Source: Isochrysis galbana
Taxonomy: Eukaryota > Haptophyta > Isochrysidales > Isochrysidaceae
NCBI GenBank assembly: GCA_018136815.1
Contig: CM030942.1
Location: 1,821,171-1,885,170, forward strand
DNA length: 64,000 nt
Direction: 5' to 3'
The translations under genes and the position numbers were made by a program. Positions within the stretch are counted from its first letter, which is position 1; each line of letters begins with the position of its first letter. The notes below the pieces were generated by a model. That model worked only from the letters and a program-made list of their open reading frames with translations, had not been told where the DNA came from and did not search any database. Positions 1-8,827 of this stretch are shown one piece after another.

Positions 1-270
1 GATTTTGGGCTGTGGAGCTGTGGAGCGCCCTCTCCCTCTCTCTCTCTCTCTCTTTCTCTCGAAGAGAAGGAGAAGAGAAGTTTCCCCACCTTCTTCCACC
101 TTTCTTCCTCTCAGGCGTCAGGCGCCCTCACAAATAGAAATAGGTTTAATTTGCTATCTTCCCCGTGTTTCTTTACCTGCTTCTGGAGGCAATCGCAATC
201 GAGTTTAATTTACGACCTCTTCCTCTTCGTATCTTCCCTTAGGCACGACGTCGCACTTTTTTTTACTTTC
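1..270 (+). mobile_element. LTR fragment (fossil, Ty3/gypsy-like family)
   Basis: The stretch resembles the middle and end of the LTR seen complete at 20306-20678, including the CT tract, the GAAGTTTCCCCACC block, the AGGTTTAATTTGCTATC block and the TTAGGCAC block. It enters from the left window edge and loses similarity near 270. It is more diverged from the other copies than they are from each other, so it looks like the oldest copy here. Broken fossil. Confidence 0.6.
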
Positions 271-623
271 TCCTCGTCTTATTCGGTAGTCGGTTGGCTC
301 CGGCCAGTGTTTCGAGAATTTTTTTCGAAATAAGGGGGGCCAATCGCAATCAAAACTTTTTACCGAAATAAAGGTCGATATGGCGCTGACGAAGCGAAAT
401 AAGCCCCCCCCCAGCCCGCTCCCCGCTCCCCCCCCCCCCCCCCCCCCGCCCCCCGCGCCCGGGGCCGCGCGCCGCGCCTTGGCGCGCTTCCGGGCATCCA
501 AGCGCAAGCGCAAAACCGACAACGACGAGGATGAGGATGATGATAATGACGCCCTTAAGGGCTCAAAGCATCCCTCCGACCCCCCAAGCTCGTCGCAGGA
601 GGTTGGTTGGTCTCCACTCAGCC
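271..623 (+). other. Unassigned stretch with a short Pro/acidic ORF
   Basis: An ATG at 380 opens an 85-codon frame (380-637). It reads a proline run encoded by a C tract, then a basic stretch, then an Asp/Glu cluster (residues about 46-55). Its stop lies inside the target-site duplication of the LINE insertion, so the insertion hit this frame's stop codon. I recognise no family. The C tract and low complexity make this a weak gene candidate; it could be the tail of a 5'-truncated gene or chance. Confidence 0.25.
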
Positions 624-637
624 AGTTCAAACTATAA
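624..637. repeat. Target-site duplication of LINE copy 1 (left)
   Basis: AGTTCAAACTATAA, identical to 4101-4114. The two copies bracket the element exactly, which supports target-primed insertion and a fairly recent event. Confidence 0.85.
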
Positions 638-969
638 AAAAAAACCCTTTTAATAATCTCGCCTCGCACGTGGCACTGGGTCACATATCCGTAGCCACGC
701 CCATTCCCCTTCCTCTCCCTCACTTCCCGCCTTGCGGCAGCTCCCCTCGTGCTCTACTTAGGGGCCCGGGTCCTGCGGGGGTCACGGGTTGGGCGGAGTG
801 CGCCTGCCCTCAGCGGTGCATGCACGCCTTCCTCCTACGCCGCTGAGTGACATGCATATCCTGGATGCTTTTCGGTCTGCGGCGTTATCTATGTCGTGTT
901 TTTGCTCGTGCCATGGCTACTGACTACCCCGTGTCTTTGCCTCCGATTGTATGAGAGCGTTTCGCTGCT

Positions 970-2760
970 TCAGGCGAGCCTCTCGGCAAGGTCGAGCGCC
1001 TGTGCCACGAGGCTAAAATTCTCGCCCAATTGTAGTCTGCCTTTCTCCTTCACAATAAACGCGGGGGCGCTGTGTTCAATCGGTTGTTTAAGTTTTGGTT
1101 TCCTTCCTTGGGCGGCCTTGCGAGTGCGCATGTGGCTGTGAGAGCCCGGTATAGCGAGCCCTCTCACCAAGGTGGTAAACCTCACTAGTGTGGCTTCTAG
1201 GGTTGGTATGTAATGAAACTCGTACGACTCGAATTCGACTCTGTAGAAGTCTCTGAGTATATACTTCCACGCTAGTATATATAGCGTCTTTAGGCTGTCG
1301 GGGGTGCTCTTGCCAGGGTACGCGAAGAGTCTATCTTTGATTTGTTGTACGTGCGACCTTCCGGGGCTAGGCGTGTAGTTGGTGATGGCGTCTATAGTTT
1401 CGAATATGTTTTTTGTCTCGGGGCACCACGCTAGGTGGCACGAGTCTTCTCTGTGGCGGCGGCAAAATCTGCACGTTCCCGTTGTGCTTTCCGCGAATCT
1501 GTTTCTCGTGCCTATTCTCCTGTGCGTAATGTGTTTGAAGTGCATGTGTTTGTCGACGTGTTTCAGCAGTGGCAGCGTGTATAGTTTGGCCACATGTTTC
1601 CATTCGTCGCTCGTGATGTTTAGTCTCTTTTCCCATGCGGTTCTCGCCGCTTGTGGGTCGTTTTTCCGGGCTTTCTTGAGCATTGCTTTGGTGATGTCTG
1701 AGACCGTGATCGCATCTAGCGCGATTTTACCTTTCTTTATGGCGTATTCGTCCGCTAGGGGGTATTCCATAAACCTCGGACCCTTGAGGCCGCCCTCCCA
1801 TCTTGCGGGAGGGTGGTAGAGTTGGACCTCTTCCGTTTCCACTACGCTTCCGGTATCGGCTATCTCCCCTAGGTAGTCGGTACCGGCCTGTAGCCAGATG
1901 TTGTTGAATCTACTGACGTATTTGTCTCCTTCCGAGACTCTGATTTCCCTTACTTGTGTCGCGTCTTCTGACCCTCGGGGTGAGGTGCCGCTGCTTTCGG
2001 CTTTGTCCCCTCCGGTGTCCGGTGGCGAGCGCTCTCTCGCCCGCCCTAGTATGGATTTCGCGTGTCTGACTACCTCGTCCCATGTCTCAAGGAATTCTTT
2101 TTTGTGGACTGTGCGGCCTTCGTGTATGAAGGCTTCCGGTAAGTGTTCCACATATGCAGAGCAATCTTCTTTGCTGTAGGGCGTTGTGAATTCGCCGTCT
2201 TTGAACACGTTGTGCACCACATTTGTGTTTAATGTTTCCCATAGGCGTGCCCACGGAGCCTTTATCGCAGGAGGGGGGATGTGCGGATTGTGCCATAGGG
2301 GTTGTGAAAGCGCGCCTTCCCGCGTAAGGAACGAGGGTTGCACGTCGAGGTCCCTGAAGTTCGTGAGGGCCTCTTTCCAGAAGGTTGGTAGTGCCGGGTT
2401 CCCCCTAATGCTGCCCGTCAGCGTTTTCGTCGGGACCGTGGAGAGGACAGCGCCTCTCCCGAGTCCGGTCCGGCAGAACCAAGCATCCAGCCCGTGTTTC
2501 CATATCGCTTTTCTTGCGTTTACATAGTTTAGGATCCACTTGGCCTGGAGGGCTTTTACGTGGTACGGCCAGTGTAAGAGCCCTAGCCCTAGTGTCCTAT
2601 TTGCGCTTCTATCGTGTGTTGTGGCGTAGTGGGGGTGCTTGATCCATTTTTGTTGCTTGTCGGTGTGCGGGCTTGTCCAGAGAACCGTGTCCGCCGCTCT
2701 TTGCACGCGGGTGTGGAACCATTTTGGGGCGGCCAACGTCTGTAGCCAATACCTAGGCAT
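970..2760 (-). CDS. LINE copy 1 ORF2 C-terminal remnant (no catalytic core)
   Basis: A 596-codon open frame from an ATG at 2760, overlapping the end of the ORF1 frame by 172 nt in a different frame. It opens in the region downstream of the catalytic YxDD box of LINE reverse transcriptases: the block LGLGLLHWPYHVKALQAKW corresponds to the widespread GGLGL..l...N.AL.aKW motif, followed by GALSQPLWHNP (the PLW.NP motif). A C-terminal zinc finger C-x2-C-x8-H-x3-C is encoded at about 1421-1472. It ends ALDLAERLA. There is no endonuclease and no YxDD. The same tail is present in copy 2 (from GALSQP on) and copy 3. The uninterrupted length suggests recent loss or retained function of the tail. Confidence 0.75.
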   Translation of the reverse strand: MPRYWLQTLAAPKWFHTRVQRAADTVLWTSPHTDKQQKWIKHPHYATTHDRSANRTLGLGLLHWPYHVKALQAKWILNYVNARKAIWKHGLDAWFCRTGLGRGAVLSTVPTKTLTGSIRGNPALPTFWKEALTNFRDLDVQPSFLTREGALSQPLWHNPHIPPPAIKAPWARLWETLNTNVVHNVFKDGEFTTPYSKEDCSAYVEHLPEAFIHEGRTVHKKEFLETWDEVVRHAKSILGRARERSPPDTGGDKAESSGTSPRGSEDATQVREIRVSEGDKYVSRFNNIWLQAGTDYLGEIADTGSVVETEEVQLYHPPARWEGGLKGPRFMEYPLADEYAIKKGKIALDAITVSDITKAMLKKARKNDPQAARTAWEKRLNITSDEWKHVAKLYTLPLLKHVDKHMHFKHITHRRIGTRNRFAESTTGTCRFCRRHREDSCHLAWCPETKNIFETIDAITNYTPSPGRSHVQQIKDRLFAYPGKSTPDSLKTLYILAWKYILRDFYRVEFESYEFHYIPTLEATLVRFTTLVRGLAIPGSHSHMRTRKAAQGRKPKLKQPIEHSAPAFIVKEKGRLQLGENFSLVAQALDLAERLA

Positions 2761-4071
2761 TCCGTGGGCGGGATTCCTTGGGCGGCTTCCATGCGCCAGC
2801 CTTTGCAGCCGCGGAGGCTGCCGTGGATCATGAGCTTATGTTGGGAGTGGATCGCTTCTGGCATACGCAGCTCTTTACACGCCCTAATGCCATAGTTCAC
2901 CGGGATAATGTTGTTGTTCACGTTCAGAAGAAGTTTGCGGGGGAAGCTCCCGTCTAGGAAGGATCCTTGGCCCGCCGAGACATATAGATGCCAGCGGGTG
3001 GAGTAGGCCGCCTTGGACACAAACGTGCCCGAGCCGCCCTCGAGCTTCATGCGTTCGCGATTGCCCTTGAGGAAGGTGAGGCCCACTTTTTCGACCGCCT
3101 TAATGAGTGTGCTGAGAGTGATTTGTTTTGCTTGCGCCAGGCCGTCGGCTTCTACGACCAGGTGAGCCGCCACGTCTTGCAGGGCGTTGTAGAGCGACTT
3201 GCGGGAGGAGGCTCCTCGCTTGTTGATTTTCTCCTCTAGGGACTCGATTTTCACGCGGACTTTGACGTCCGTCTGATTGATGCGGAGTGTGGTGAACTCG
3301 CCGTAGCGCTCCTGGAATTGCTGTGCGCAATCCTCATTGACGGCTATGTGCCACGGGCCCGTAATCGATCGAGCCCAGAAATCTGGTTCAGGGTCTACTC
3401 CTTCGAGCTCCAAGAGGAGCTCGACGATGGCTGCGTAGACGGTCGTGTCTTGGAAGGTGTAGTCGCCCTCCTGGTGGAAGGAGAGTTCGAGATTTGCGTC
3501 TGTATCTTGGATTTCTTGCTCTTCATCCGACTGAGGCTCCTGCGCGAGGTGTGGCGTGTTGGGTGTCATTGCATGTGTCGTAGGCTCGTGCATCGGTGAT
3601 GTGGCGATGTGTATTCGCTCCAGACCGCCCCTTGGGGGGGTCCCTTGTGTGCTGAAGTCAGGCTGGGGGCGTTGGTGTGGTCTGTTGTGATGCGTATCTG
3701 CTGCTGCATGTGTGTTGTGCCCATAAGGGCCACCCGGTCTCGGGCCGCGCCGCCGTGGCGGCGCGACCGTCACCAGGGTGGGAGAGGCCTCTGCCATGAG
3801 GCATGCCCAATGGGTGGGTTCGTCTGGCTTCTGGTCTGTTGGATGTCTGGTGTGGCTTGCAGTCTGCTGTCCTCCATGGGGGGGGCCAGCATGGCTGCTG
3901 TGGGTGGTGTGGCCGGGGCCACAGGCCGTGTGGCGCGATGGGAGTCGCGCTCACCTGCTCGGCCTCTTCCGGGGGACGCGGTCGCTTCGCCTGCGACTGC
4001 TCCATGGGCACTGGCTGGGCGCCCGCGGCGGGGGGCCCGAAGGAGAGGAGGGGAGCGCCGGCGCGCTCCAT
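2589..4071 (-). pseudogene. LINE copy 1 ORF1 (gag-like), frameshifted
   Basis: Translation starts at the ATG at 4071 (reading MERAGAPLL...), in the same position and with the same first residues as the LINE 5' fragment at 54890. The first frame covers a Pro/Ala-rich leader. Near 3770-3800 the frame changes, and a 402-codon frame (3797-2589) continues with PPRRRGPRPGG, an acidic stretch, and a folded region containing LELEGVDPEPDF, GPWHIAV, LKGNRER, FPRKLLLNVN and GCKGW. These blocks align one-for-one with residues about 265-490 of the copy 2 protein, so this is the ORF1 core. Homology stops after GCKGW at about 2800; the remaining codons to 2589 overlap the ORF2 tail in another frame and are probably meaningless. 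ORF1 proteins of LINEs bind the element RNA. No function beyond that can be read here. Confidence 0.7.
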
Positions 4072-4075
4072 GGCG

Positions 4076-4095
4076 ACCAAGTATAAACTTAGTTG
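4076..4095 (-). promoter_or_regulatory. 5'-terminal palindrome of LINE copy 1
   Basis: Sense CAACTAAGTTTATACTTGGT, five bases before the ATG at 4071 and five bases inside the 5' end of the element. It is an inverted repeat (AACTAAGT against ACTTGGT) around TTAT. Equivalent palindromes with different stem bases sit at the 5' ends of other copies (4786, 54866). Confidence 0.6.
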
Positions 4096-4100
4096 TCCAT

Positions 4101-4114
4101 AGTTCAAACTATAA
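4101..4114. repeat. Target-site duplication of LINE copy 1 (right)
   Basis: AGTTCAAACTATAA, identical to 624-637. Confidence 0.85.
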
Positions 4115-4742
4115 CAATAGTTTCTAAAAAACTGATATTAGTACTGATGCACCATCACTGCTCCCATATACTAGAATCCACCATACCATCACGACATGCA
4201 CGACCCTAGTACGAGGGCGGAAACCGGCGGGAGCACGATGCTCATTCCGCACCCAGAGGGCGACTCAGGGCTCAGGGAAGAAAGCCGAAGAGCTGAGCAC
4301 NNNNNNNNNNNNNNNNNNNNNNNNNNNNNNNNNNNNNNNNNNNNNNNNNNNNNNNNNNNNNNNNNNNNNNNNNNNNNNNNNNNNNNNNNNNNNNNNNNNN
4401 TATGTGAGAAACGAAGTGCTTGTGTGTGGTGTACGTCTGCGCGCAAACTATCGTCAACTCTTTACTGCCGGAGCATCCAATTGGCTGCTTCCCACCCCAT
4501 TGTGTGCCACCACTCGTGACTGCTTCCCCCGCCGGCCTTCCTCTGTTCAGGGTGCCTCAGGGGCATCCGGAGACACACTCCCACAGCCCTTCTACGACAA
4601 GAGTCGATGGTTTAGCAGCGGCAAGGAGCTTGAGGAAATAATGTGAAAAACCGAGAAGCAGTCAAATGGATGCTTCATGCTTCCTATTATTAAAAAACTT
4701 CTTAATAGTCTCGCCACGCGCGTGGCCCTGCACATTTACCTC
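4115..4742. other. Intergenic with assembly gap and a truncated element 3' end
   Basis: 4301-4400 is a run of exactly 100 N, a placeholder scaffold gap. Nothing recognisable was found at 4115-4300 or 4401-4680. At 4742-4690 on the minus strand lies a short 5'-truncated copy of a repeat 3' end (CGAGACTATTAAGAAG followed by a T run), matching the ends at about 21490-21513 and 638-670. An LTR begins directly at 4743, so it appears to have inserted next to or into that tail. Confidence 0.5.
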
Positions 4743-4769
4743 TGTCGCATTCGCGAATCGACACTCGTT

Positions 4770-4785
4770 AGGCTTCTCTCTTCTT
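4770..4785. repeat. Target-site duplication of LINE copy 2 (left)
   Basis: AGGCTTCTCTCTTCTT, identical to 9124-9139. Both copies are LTR sequence, and the LTR reads on correctly across them when the LINE is taken out. Confidence 0.85.
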
Positions 4786-4788
4786 CAA

Positions 4789-4806
4789 CTATCGTTAAAA
4801 CGATAG
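4789..4806 (+). promoter_or_regulatory. 5'-terminal palindrome of LINE copy 2
   Basis: CTATCGTTAAAACGATAG, a perfect 8-bp stem (CTATCGTT/AACGATAG) around AA, four bases upstream of the ATG. The flanks (CAACTA at the start of the element, ATGGAGCGCGCC after) match other copies, yet the stem bases differ while pairing is preserved. It could be a protein-bound DNA palindrome or an RNA hairpin at the 5' end of the element transcript. Confidence 0.6.
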
Positions 4807-4810
4807 GGTC

Positions 4811-7800
4811 ATGGAGCGCGCCACGCTCCCCTCTCCTCTCTCCTCCCACCCCACCGCGCCGGCCGACCAGGATATGCTGGACGCCGCGCAGCCGCAGCAG
4901 CCACCTCCCAGGGCCACGCCAACCCAGGTACCCGCGAGCCGCAACCTGATCCGAGCCCACAACACCACAAGGACTGAACACACTCCAACACCACACAACT
5001 CCTCAACACAACCCTGCCGGCACAGCCAACCACACGCACACCCAAGGCCACAGAGCCAGAACTCCCATAGGGAAAGCCTTCGGGCTGGGCCCCTACAAAG
5101 CCGCGGCACTGTCCGCGTACGCAAGTACGTGGCGCAGTCCCGGCCGGTCAGCCAGACCACCATCAAAACTTCTCTGGAGCCATGCAGCATCCGCTGCTGG
5201 ACCCAGCAGCTAGACAACAATACGCATGCACACATGGCGAGAGCACCGAACGAAGCACCGCACACCTGTCAAGACACATCCGAGCGCGACAGGCGCAGGC
5301 AGGACGGCACACAAGAGGCCCGCGGGCACCAAAGACCAGAGCACTCACCAGCACACACACCAAAACTACTAAAGACAGAAACACAACAAAGGTTGGAAGC
5401 CTTGGCAATCGACAAGGCGACAAGGCCCCTTGGGAGCCCCGCCTCTGGACAACCACCGTGCACGATGCCCAGCCATACGCCAGAGAGGCTGACCCGATAC
5501 CCCCCGGCTTGCAAAACGCAGACGAACCCCCAAGGGGAGGATGAGCACGACAACGAACAAGAATACGAGGACGACTACTCGCAAATCATCATGACCTTCA
5601 CCTCCACGGACCGTGGGCTCAAGATCAAGGACGAGGAGGCGTTCAGCGCCATTGTGGCACACCTCAACAAGCTCGAGGGCGTGGACCTCGAGCCCGAATT
5701 CCTGGCCAAGAGCTCGTCCGGGCCATGGGAAATCTTAGTCTCGGCGGACTGCGCACGCCAATACAAAAACAAGTTCAAGGACCAGGGAGTTTTCGCGTTC
5801 AATGAGGTAAAATACCCGATGGTCGTCAAATTTCAAACTTTCGACGACAAAGCGAAGGAGCTCCCTCAAGCCTCATCGAGGTCGATGGCAAGCGCATTCA
5901 AGGATGTGACCGCGCACCTCGTGGTAAGGAACTACAAATTTGAAATGAAAGACTACGTCACGATTAACTCGCTAGCGAAGGCACTCGAGCACCAAGGCTT
6001 CATCTTCCTTAAAGGCAACCAAGAGCGCACCAAGGTGCTCACCAAGGAAGGCATCATCGTAACTCAAGGCAAAAAAGAAGTGTATCACTGCTACGTCGCT
6101 CCAAGATCGGGCAACTTTTCGACGTTCGACTTCCCGCGCAAAATACTACTCAACGTGAATGGCAACCCATACCCGCTCGACTACACACTCCGCGACTGCA
6201 AGGAACTCGGAGGAGACATGAAAAACATGAGCATCCACGCCGGCCCGAAGGGCTGCAAAGGATACGCCAGGGCATACGCGACGGCCTTCCACCCCAACCT
6301 CCGCATTTGCGAATGCCAAGAGGAACGCCAAGCGCGCCTCGAACGCGAGCAGGCACGCCGCGCGGCACCCCCGAAGCGCACCCTCCACGAGGTGATCGCA
6401 CCAGAGAGCAAGGGTGCGTGCACGAGGTTCCCGATGGGCAAATGCCCCATGAACGTCAAAGGAAAGCGTTGCAACCGCTCGCATAGCCTTGAAGAGGCAT
6501 GGCGAGGCGAAACATGCACCATCCCGTGCAGGGAAGGAGCCCTGTCTCAGCCAATTTGGAGAAACCCGACGCACGACGGTCCAAACATGAGCCCCCTGTG
6601 GGCTGAGCTTTGGAGCAAACTGGAATGCAATGTCGTACACAACATATACAAAGACTACGCATGCACGGTAATGTTTACCGAAGAAGATTGTGAACAATAT
6701 CTAAGAAGCAACGATACATACATTCACTTTAAGGGAGAATACATCCCAAGGGACAATTTCTTAAAATCATGGGAGCAGATCAGAAAACACGCTCAACAGA
6801 TATTGGAGACGGCTTCCCAAAACGGCACGGTAGCCCAAAATAGTGAAGATTCGGACACTGAATACCCGGACGCAGGAACACCCAAGACGACAATACACAT
6901 CACGCAAGACGGCGAATACTTCGCCAACGAAAACAACGCGTGGTACGAAGTAGAACTTTCGTATCTAGGCACTCCGATTATAGAAGACCGCGCGACGAAC
7001 AAACCGACGAACCTGGACCCGACCCCGCCGGCAAAGTGGGGAGAGGGCTACAAATCCAACAAAAGGACGGAGTACCCACTCCCAGACGAATACACACTCG
7101 ATGGCAAAACAGAACTAGACAAAACAGAAGTAGAACACTTAACAAAAGCCCTACAGAAAGCTGAGAACAAACGCCGGCGGCTCACAGGCCCGGAAAACTG
7201 GGAAAAGAGACTTCGGCTACCAGACAACGTATGGGCGCACCTCGCCGATATATACACCTCGCCCATGCTTACGGCGAGAGACACACACCTCCACTACAAG
7301 CACATCACGCACAGGCGCATCGCCACGGCAAACAGATTCGCGGACCGAGAAACCACATGCCGTTTCTGCAAGAAAGCGGACGAGTCCTCCACCCACTTGG
7401 GGGAATGTTCGCGTATATCGAACATCTTCGACGCTTTAGATGCGATAGCAAGACACCCTCGACGATCTGACACGACGGGAGAGGAACTATCAATCAGAAG
7501 ACTCTTCCTCTGCCCCGACGGCACGTGCCCCAAAGCACTACCCATACTATACCTGCTGGCTTGGAGATACATCATCACAGACTTCTACAGAATACATTAC
7601 GACAACGCCTTTTTCTCGGAAGAATCGGTGCTAATCCGCATCATAGAAAGATTCACGAAACTAAGCTGCGCATTCACTTTCGCAGACTCGACAGATTCAT
7701 CGAGGACCGCCCAAGCGGGTCTGGGACGTCAACCCAAAAAGAGAATCGACATGAGCGCGTTGAGACCTCTGTACGAAGCGGATAGCAAAGGCAACCTCAC

Positions 7801-7903
7801 TCCCAGCGCGGAACTGCTGGCGCTAGCCTCACGGCTAGGGATAGAATATATGGTAAAGAACGCCTCGGGGACGGGCTCGGCGCCAAACCAAGCAAGCAAC
7901 TGA
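4811..7903 (+). CDS. LINE fusion protein: ORF1 core plus ORF2 C-terminal tail
   Basis: A 1,030-aa uninterrupted ORF starting at the first ATG after the 5' palindrome (ATGGAGCGCGCC, conserved in other copies). Residues about 1-255 are Pro/Gln/Thr-rich and disordered. Residues about 260-505 form the ORF1 core shared with copy 1 (LEGVDLEPEF, SGPWEILV, FLKGNQER, FPRKILLNVN, GCKGY). A CCCH finger (C-x7-C-x8-C-x3-H) sits at about 536-558. At about residue 573 the protein switches to the post-catalytic tail of a LINE reverse transcriptase (GALSQPIWRNP, LW..L..NVVHNIYKD, HYKHITHRR) with a zinc finger C-x2-C-x8-H-x3-C at 850-866. There is no endonuclease and no YxDD, so it cannot reverse transcribe. 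It would be expected to bind element RNA or DNA and rely on another LINE for mobilisation. The intact frame argues for a young copy or for selection on the fusion. Confidence 0.8.
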   Translation: MERATLPSPLSSHPTAPADQDMLDAAQPQQPPPRATPTQVPASRNLIRAHNTTRTEHTPTPHNSSTQPCRHSQPHAHPRPQSQNSHRESLRAGPLQSRGTVRVRKYVAQSRPVSQTTIKTSLEPCSIRCWTQQLDNNTHAHMARAPNEAPHTCQDTSERDRRRQDGTQEARGHQRPEHSPAHTPKLLKTETQQRLEALAIDKATRPLGSPASGQPPCTMPSHTPERLTRYPPACKTQTNPQGEDEHDNEQEYEDDYSQIIMTFTSTDRGLKIKDEEAFSAIVAHLNKLEGVDLEPEFLAKSSSGPWEILVSADCARQYKNKFKDQGVFAFNEVKYPMVVKFQTFDDKAKELPQASSRSMASAFKDVTAHLVVRNYKFEMKDYVTINSLAKALEHQGFIFLKGNQERTKVLTKEGIIVTQGKKEVYHCYVAPRSGNFSTFDFPRKILLNVNGNPYPLDYTLRDCKELGGDMKNMSIHAGPKGCKGYARAYATAFHPNLRICECQEERQARLEREQARRAAPPKRTLHEVIAPESKGACTRFPMGKCPMNVKGKRCNRSHSLEEAWRGETCTIPCREGALSQPIWRNPTHDGPNMSPLWAELWSKLECNVVHNIYKDYACTVMFTEEDCEQYLRSNDTYIHFKGEYIPRDNFLKSWEQIRKHAQQILETASQNGTVAQNSEDSDTEYPDAGTPKTTIHITQDGEYFANENNAWYEVELSYLGTPIIEDRATNKPTNLDPTPPAKWGEGYKSNKRTEYPLPDEYTLDGKTELDKTEVEHLTKALQKAENKRRRLTGPENWEKRLRLPDNVWAHLADIYTSPMLTARDTHLHYKHITHRRIATANRFADRETTCRFCKKADESSTHLGECSRISNIFDALDAIARHPRRSDTTGEELSIRRLFLCPDGTCPKALPILYLLAWRYIITDFYRIHYDNAFFSEESVLIRIIERFTKLSCAFTFADSTDSSRTAQAGLGRQPKKRIDMSALRPLYEADSKGNLTPSAELLALASRLGIEYMVKNASGTGSAPNQASN

Positions 7904-7906
7904 TCA

Positions 7907-7923
7907 AACAACGTAGAAGTCTA
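7907..7923. repeat. Target-site duplication of nested element (left)
   Basis: AACAACGTAGAAGTCTA, identical to 8811-8827, lying just after the stop codon of the LINE fusion ORF. Confidence 0.85.
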
Positions 7924-8810
7924 ATTAAATTAAAATAAAATTAAAATAATTAATGTTATATCCTAGCCAACCCCACTAGCTAATTGGACACAACTTTTCC
8001 GTCCCGGAATCCCGCCATGCCTGACGAGCCAGGTGTCCGAGTGCTACCGGGGGGAGGGGGCACCGCCCCCTCCCCCCGATATTCGTCCTCCCCCCAGTGC
8101 ACGCACCGACCCCGCGCACCCCAGCACGTCCTCTCCTCGAGTCCACGCTGGGGGAAAACCCCTTTCGGGTAAAAACAACGCAGGGGGGGGGGGGCACTCA
8201 TGAATAGGAGCCCAGAAACGCTAATCTCTCCTCGCAAGAGCGAGTGGCCGCGGCGAGCCGCGGCCCTTCCCTCCTGGTTCTGGCGCCCCCGTCTTCTCTT
8301 ACCCAAACGGGGCGAGAAGACACGTAAACGCCGGAGGGGAGAGCTGCCACTCCCCCCTCCCCTCCCTCTTCCCTTTTCCTCCTCTCTTCCCTGCGGCGGG
8401 GGCCCATGGCGCGCGCCTGCGGCCCCTCTTCAGGTCCCCAGGAGGCCAGCAGGGGCCTGGGAGAGCAGCTCAGGGGGCAGGTGAGGCTGGGGCATGGCCC
8501 TGGCCCCTCCTGCCTCTCCATCGCTGGCTCTCGAGCCCCTGCCAGTCGACTGGAGCTGGCTGGGGGGTCCTGATCAGGGGGGCCCAGGGGGAGGAGGGGC
8601 TGGTCAGAGGGATGGGCTGGCCACGACAGGCCAGGGCGGGCGAATCAGGCGTGCCTGTGGGGAGAGGGATGGGTCAGCATGGCAGTGTTCTCCTGGCAAG
8701 CCATCAGGCATGCCAGGAGAGTGGGTGGTTCCTCCCCCATGGCGGGGGAGGAGTGGAGAGAGGGGGGGGCTCGTGCCCCGCCATGGGTGAACCAAGTATA
8801 AACTTAGTTG
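7924..8810 (-). mobile_element. Small non-autonomous element nested in LINE copy 2
   Basis: 887 bp between perfect 17-bp duplications. Sense strand is minus. It begins with the palindrome CAACTAAGTTTATACTTGGT (8810-8791) followed by TCACCCATGG, so it shares the 5' end of LINE copy 1. The body includes a 330-bp block (8450-8190) that is also present at about 36160-36440. The sense 3' end is A/T-only for about 45 bp (7924-7968). Reading frames are short and low in complexity, so it is probably non-coding and mobilised by a LINE. It is younger than copy 2, which is younger than the LTR. Confidence 0.75.
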
Positions 8811-8827
8811 AACAACGTAGAAGTCTA
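8811..8827. repeat. Target-site duplication of nested element (right)
   Basis: AACAACGTAGAAGTCTA, identical to 7907-7923. Confidence 0.85.

Larger units (their letters stand above)
638..4100 (-). mobile_element. LINE-derived element, copy 1, internally deleted
   Basis: A 3.46-kb minus-strand element bounded by a perfect 14-bp duplication (624-637, 4101-4114). In the sense direction it has a 5' palindrome (4095-4076), an ATG at 4071, an ORF1 region, then a jump directly into the C-terminal part of a LINE reverse transcriptase, a 3' UTR (969-646) and a terminal sense-strand T run (plus-strand A run about 634-643). The endonuclease and the catalytic RT core are absent. A full APE-type LINE of this kind would be expected to be 5-7 kb, so roughly 2-3 kb is missing. 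The 3' UTR shares the GTAGAGCACGAGGGGA module with repeats at 21391 and 23282. Confidence 0.85.

Noticed and set aside
5163-7911. Minus-strand ORFs opposite the LINE fusion ORF
   Set aside because: They are shadows of the 1,030-codon frame, without motifs.
8430-8800. Plus-strand Gly-rich ORFs (8494-8790) as a gene
   Set aside because: The region is the body of the small nested element, repeated in part at 36.1-36.4 kb, with low complexity and no conserved frame.
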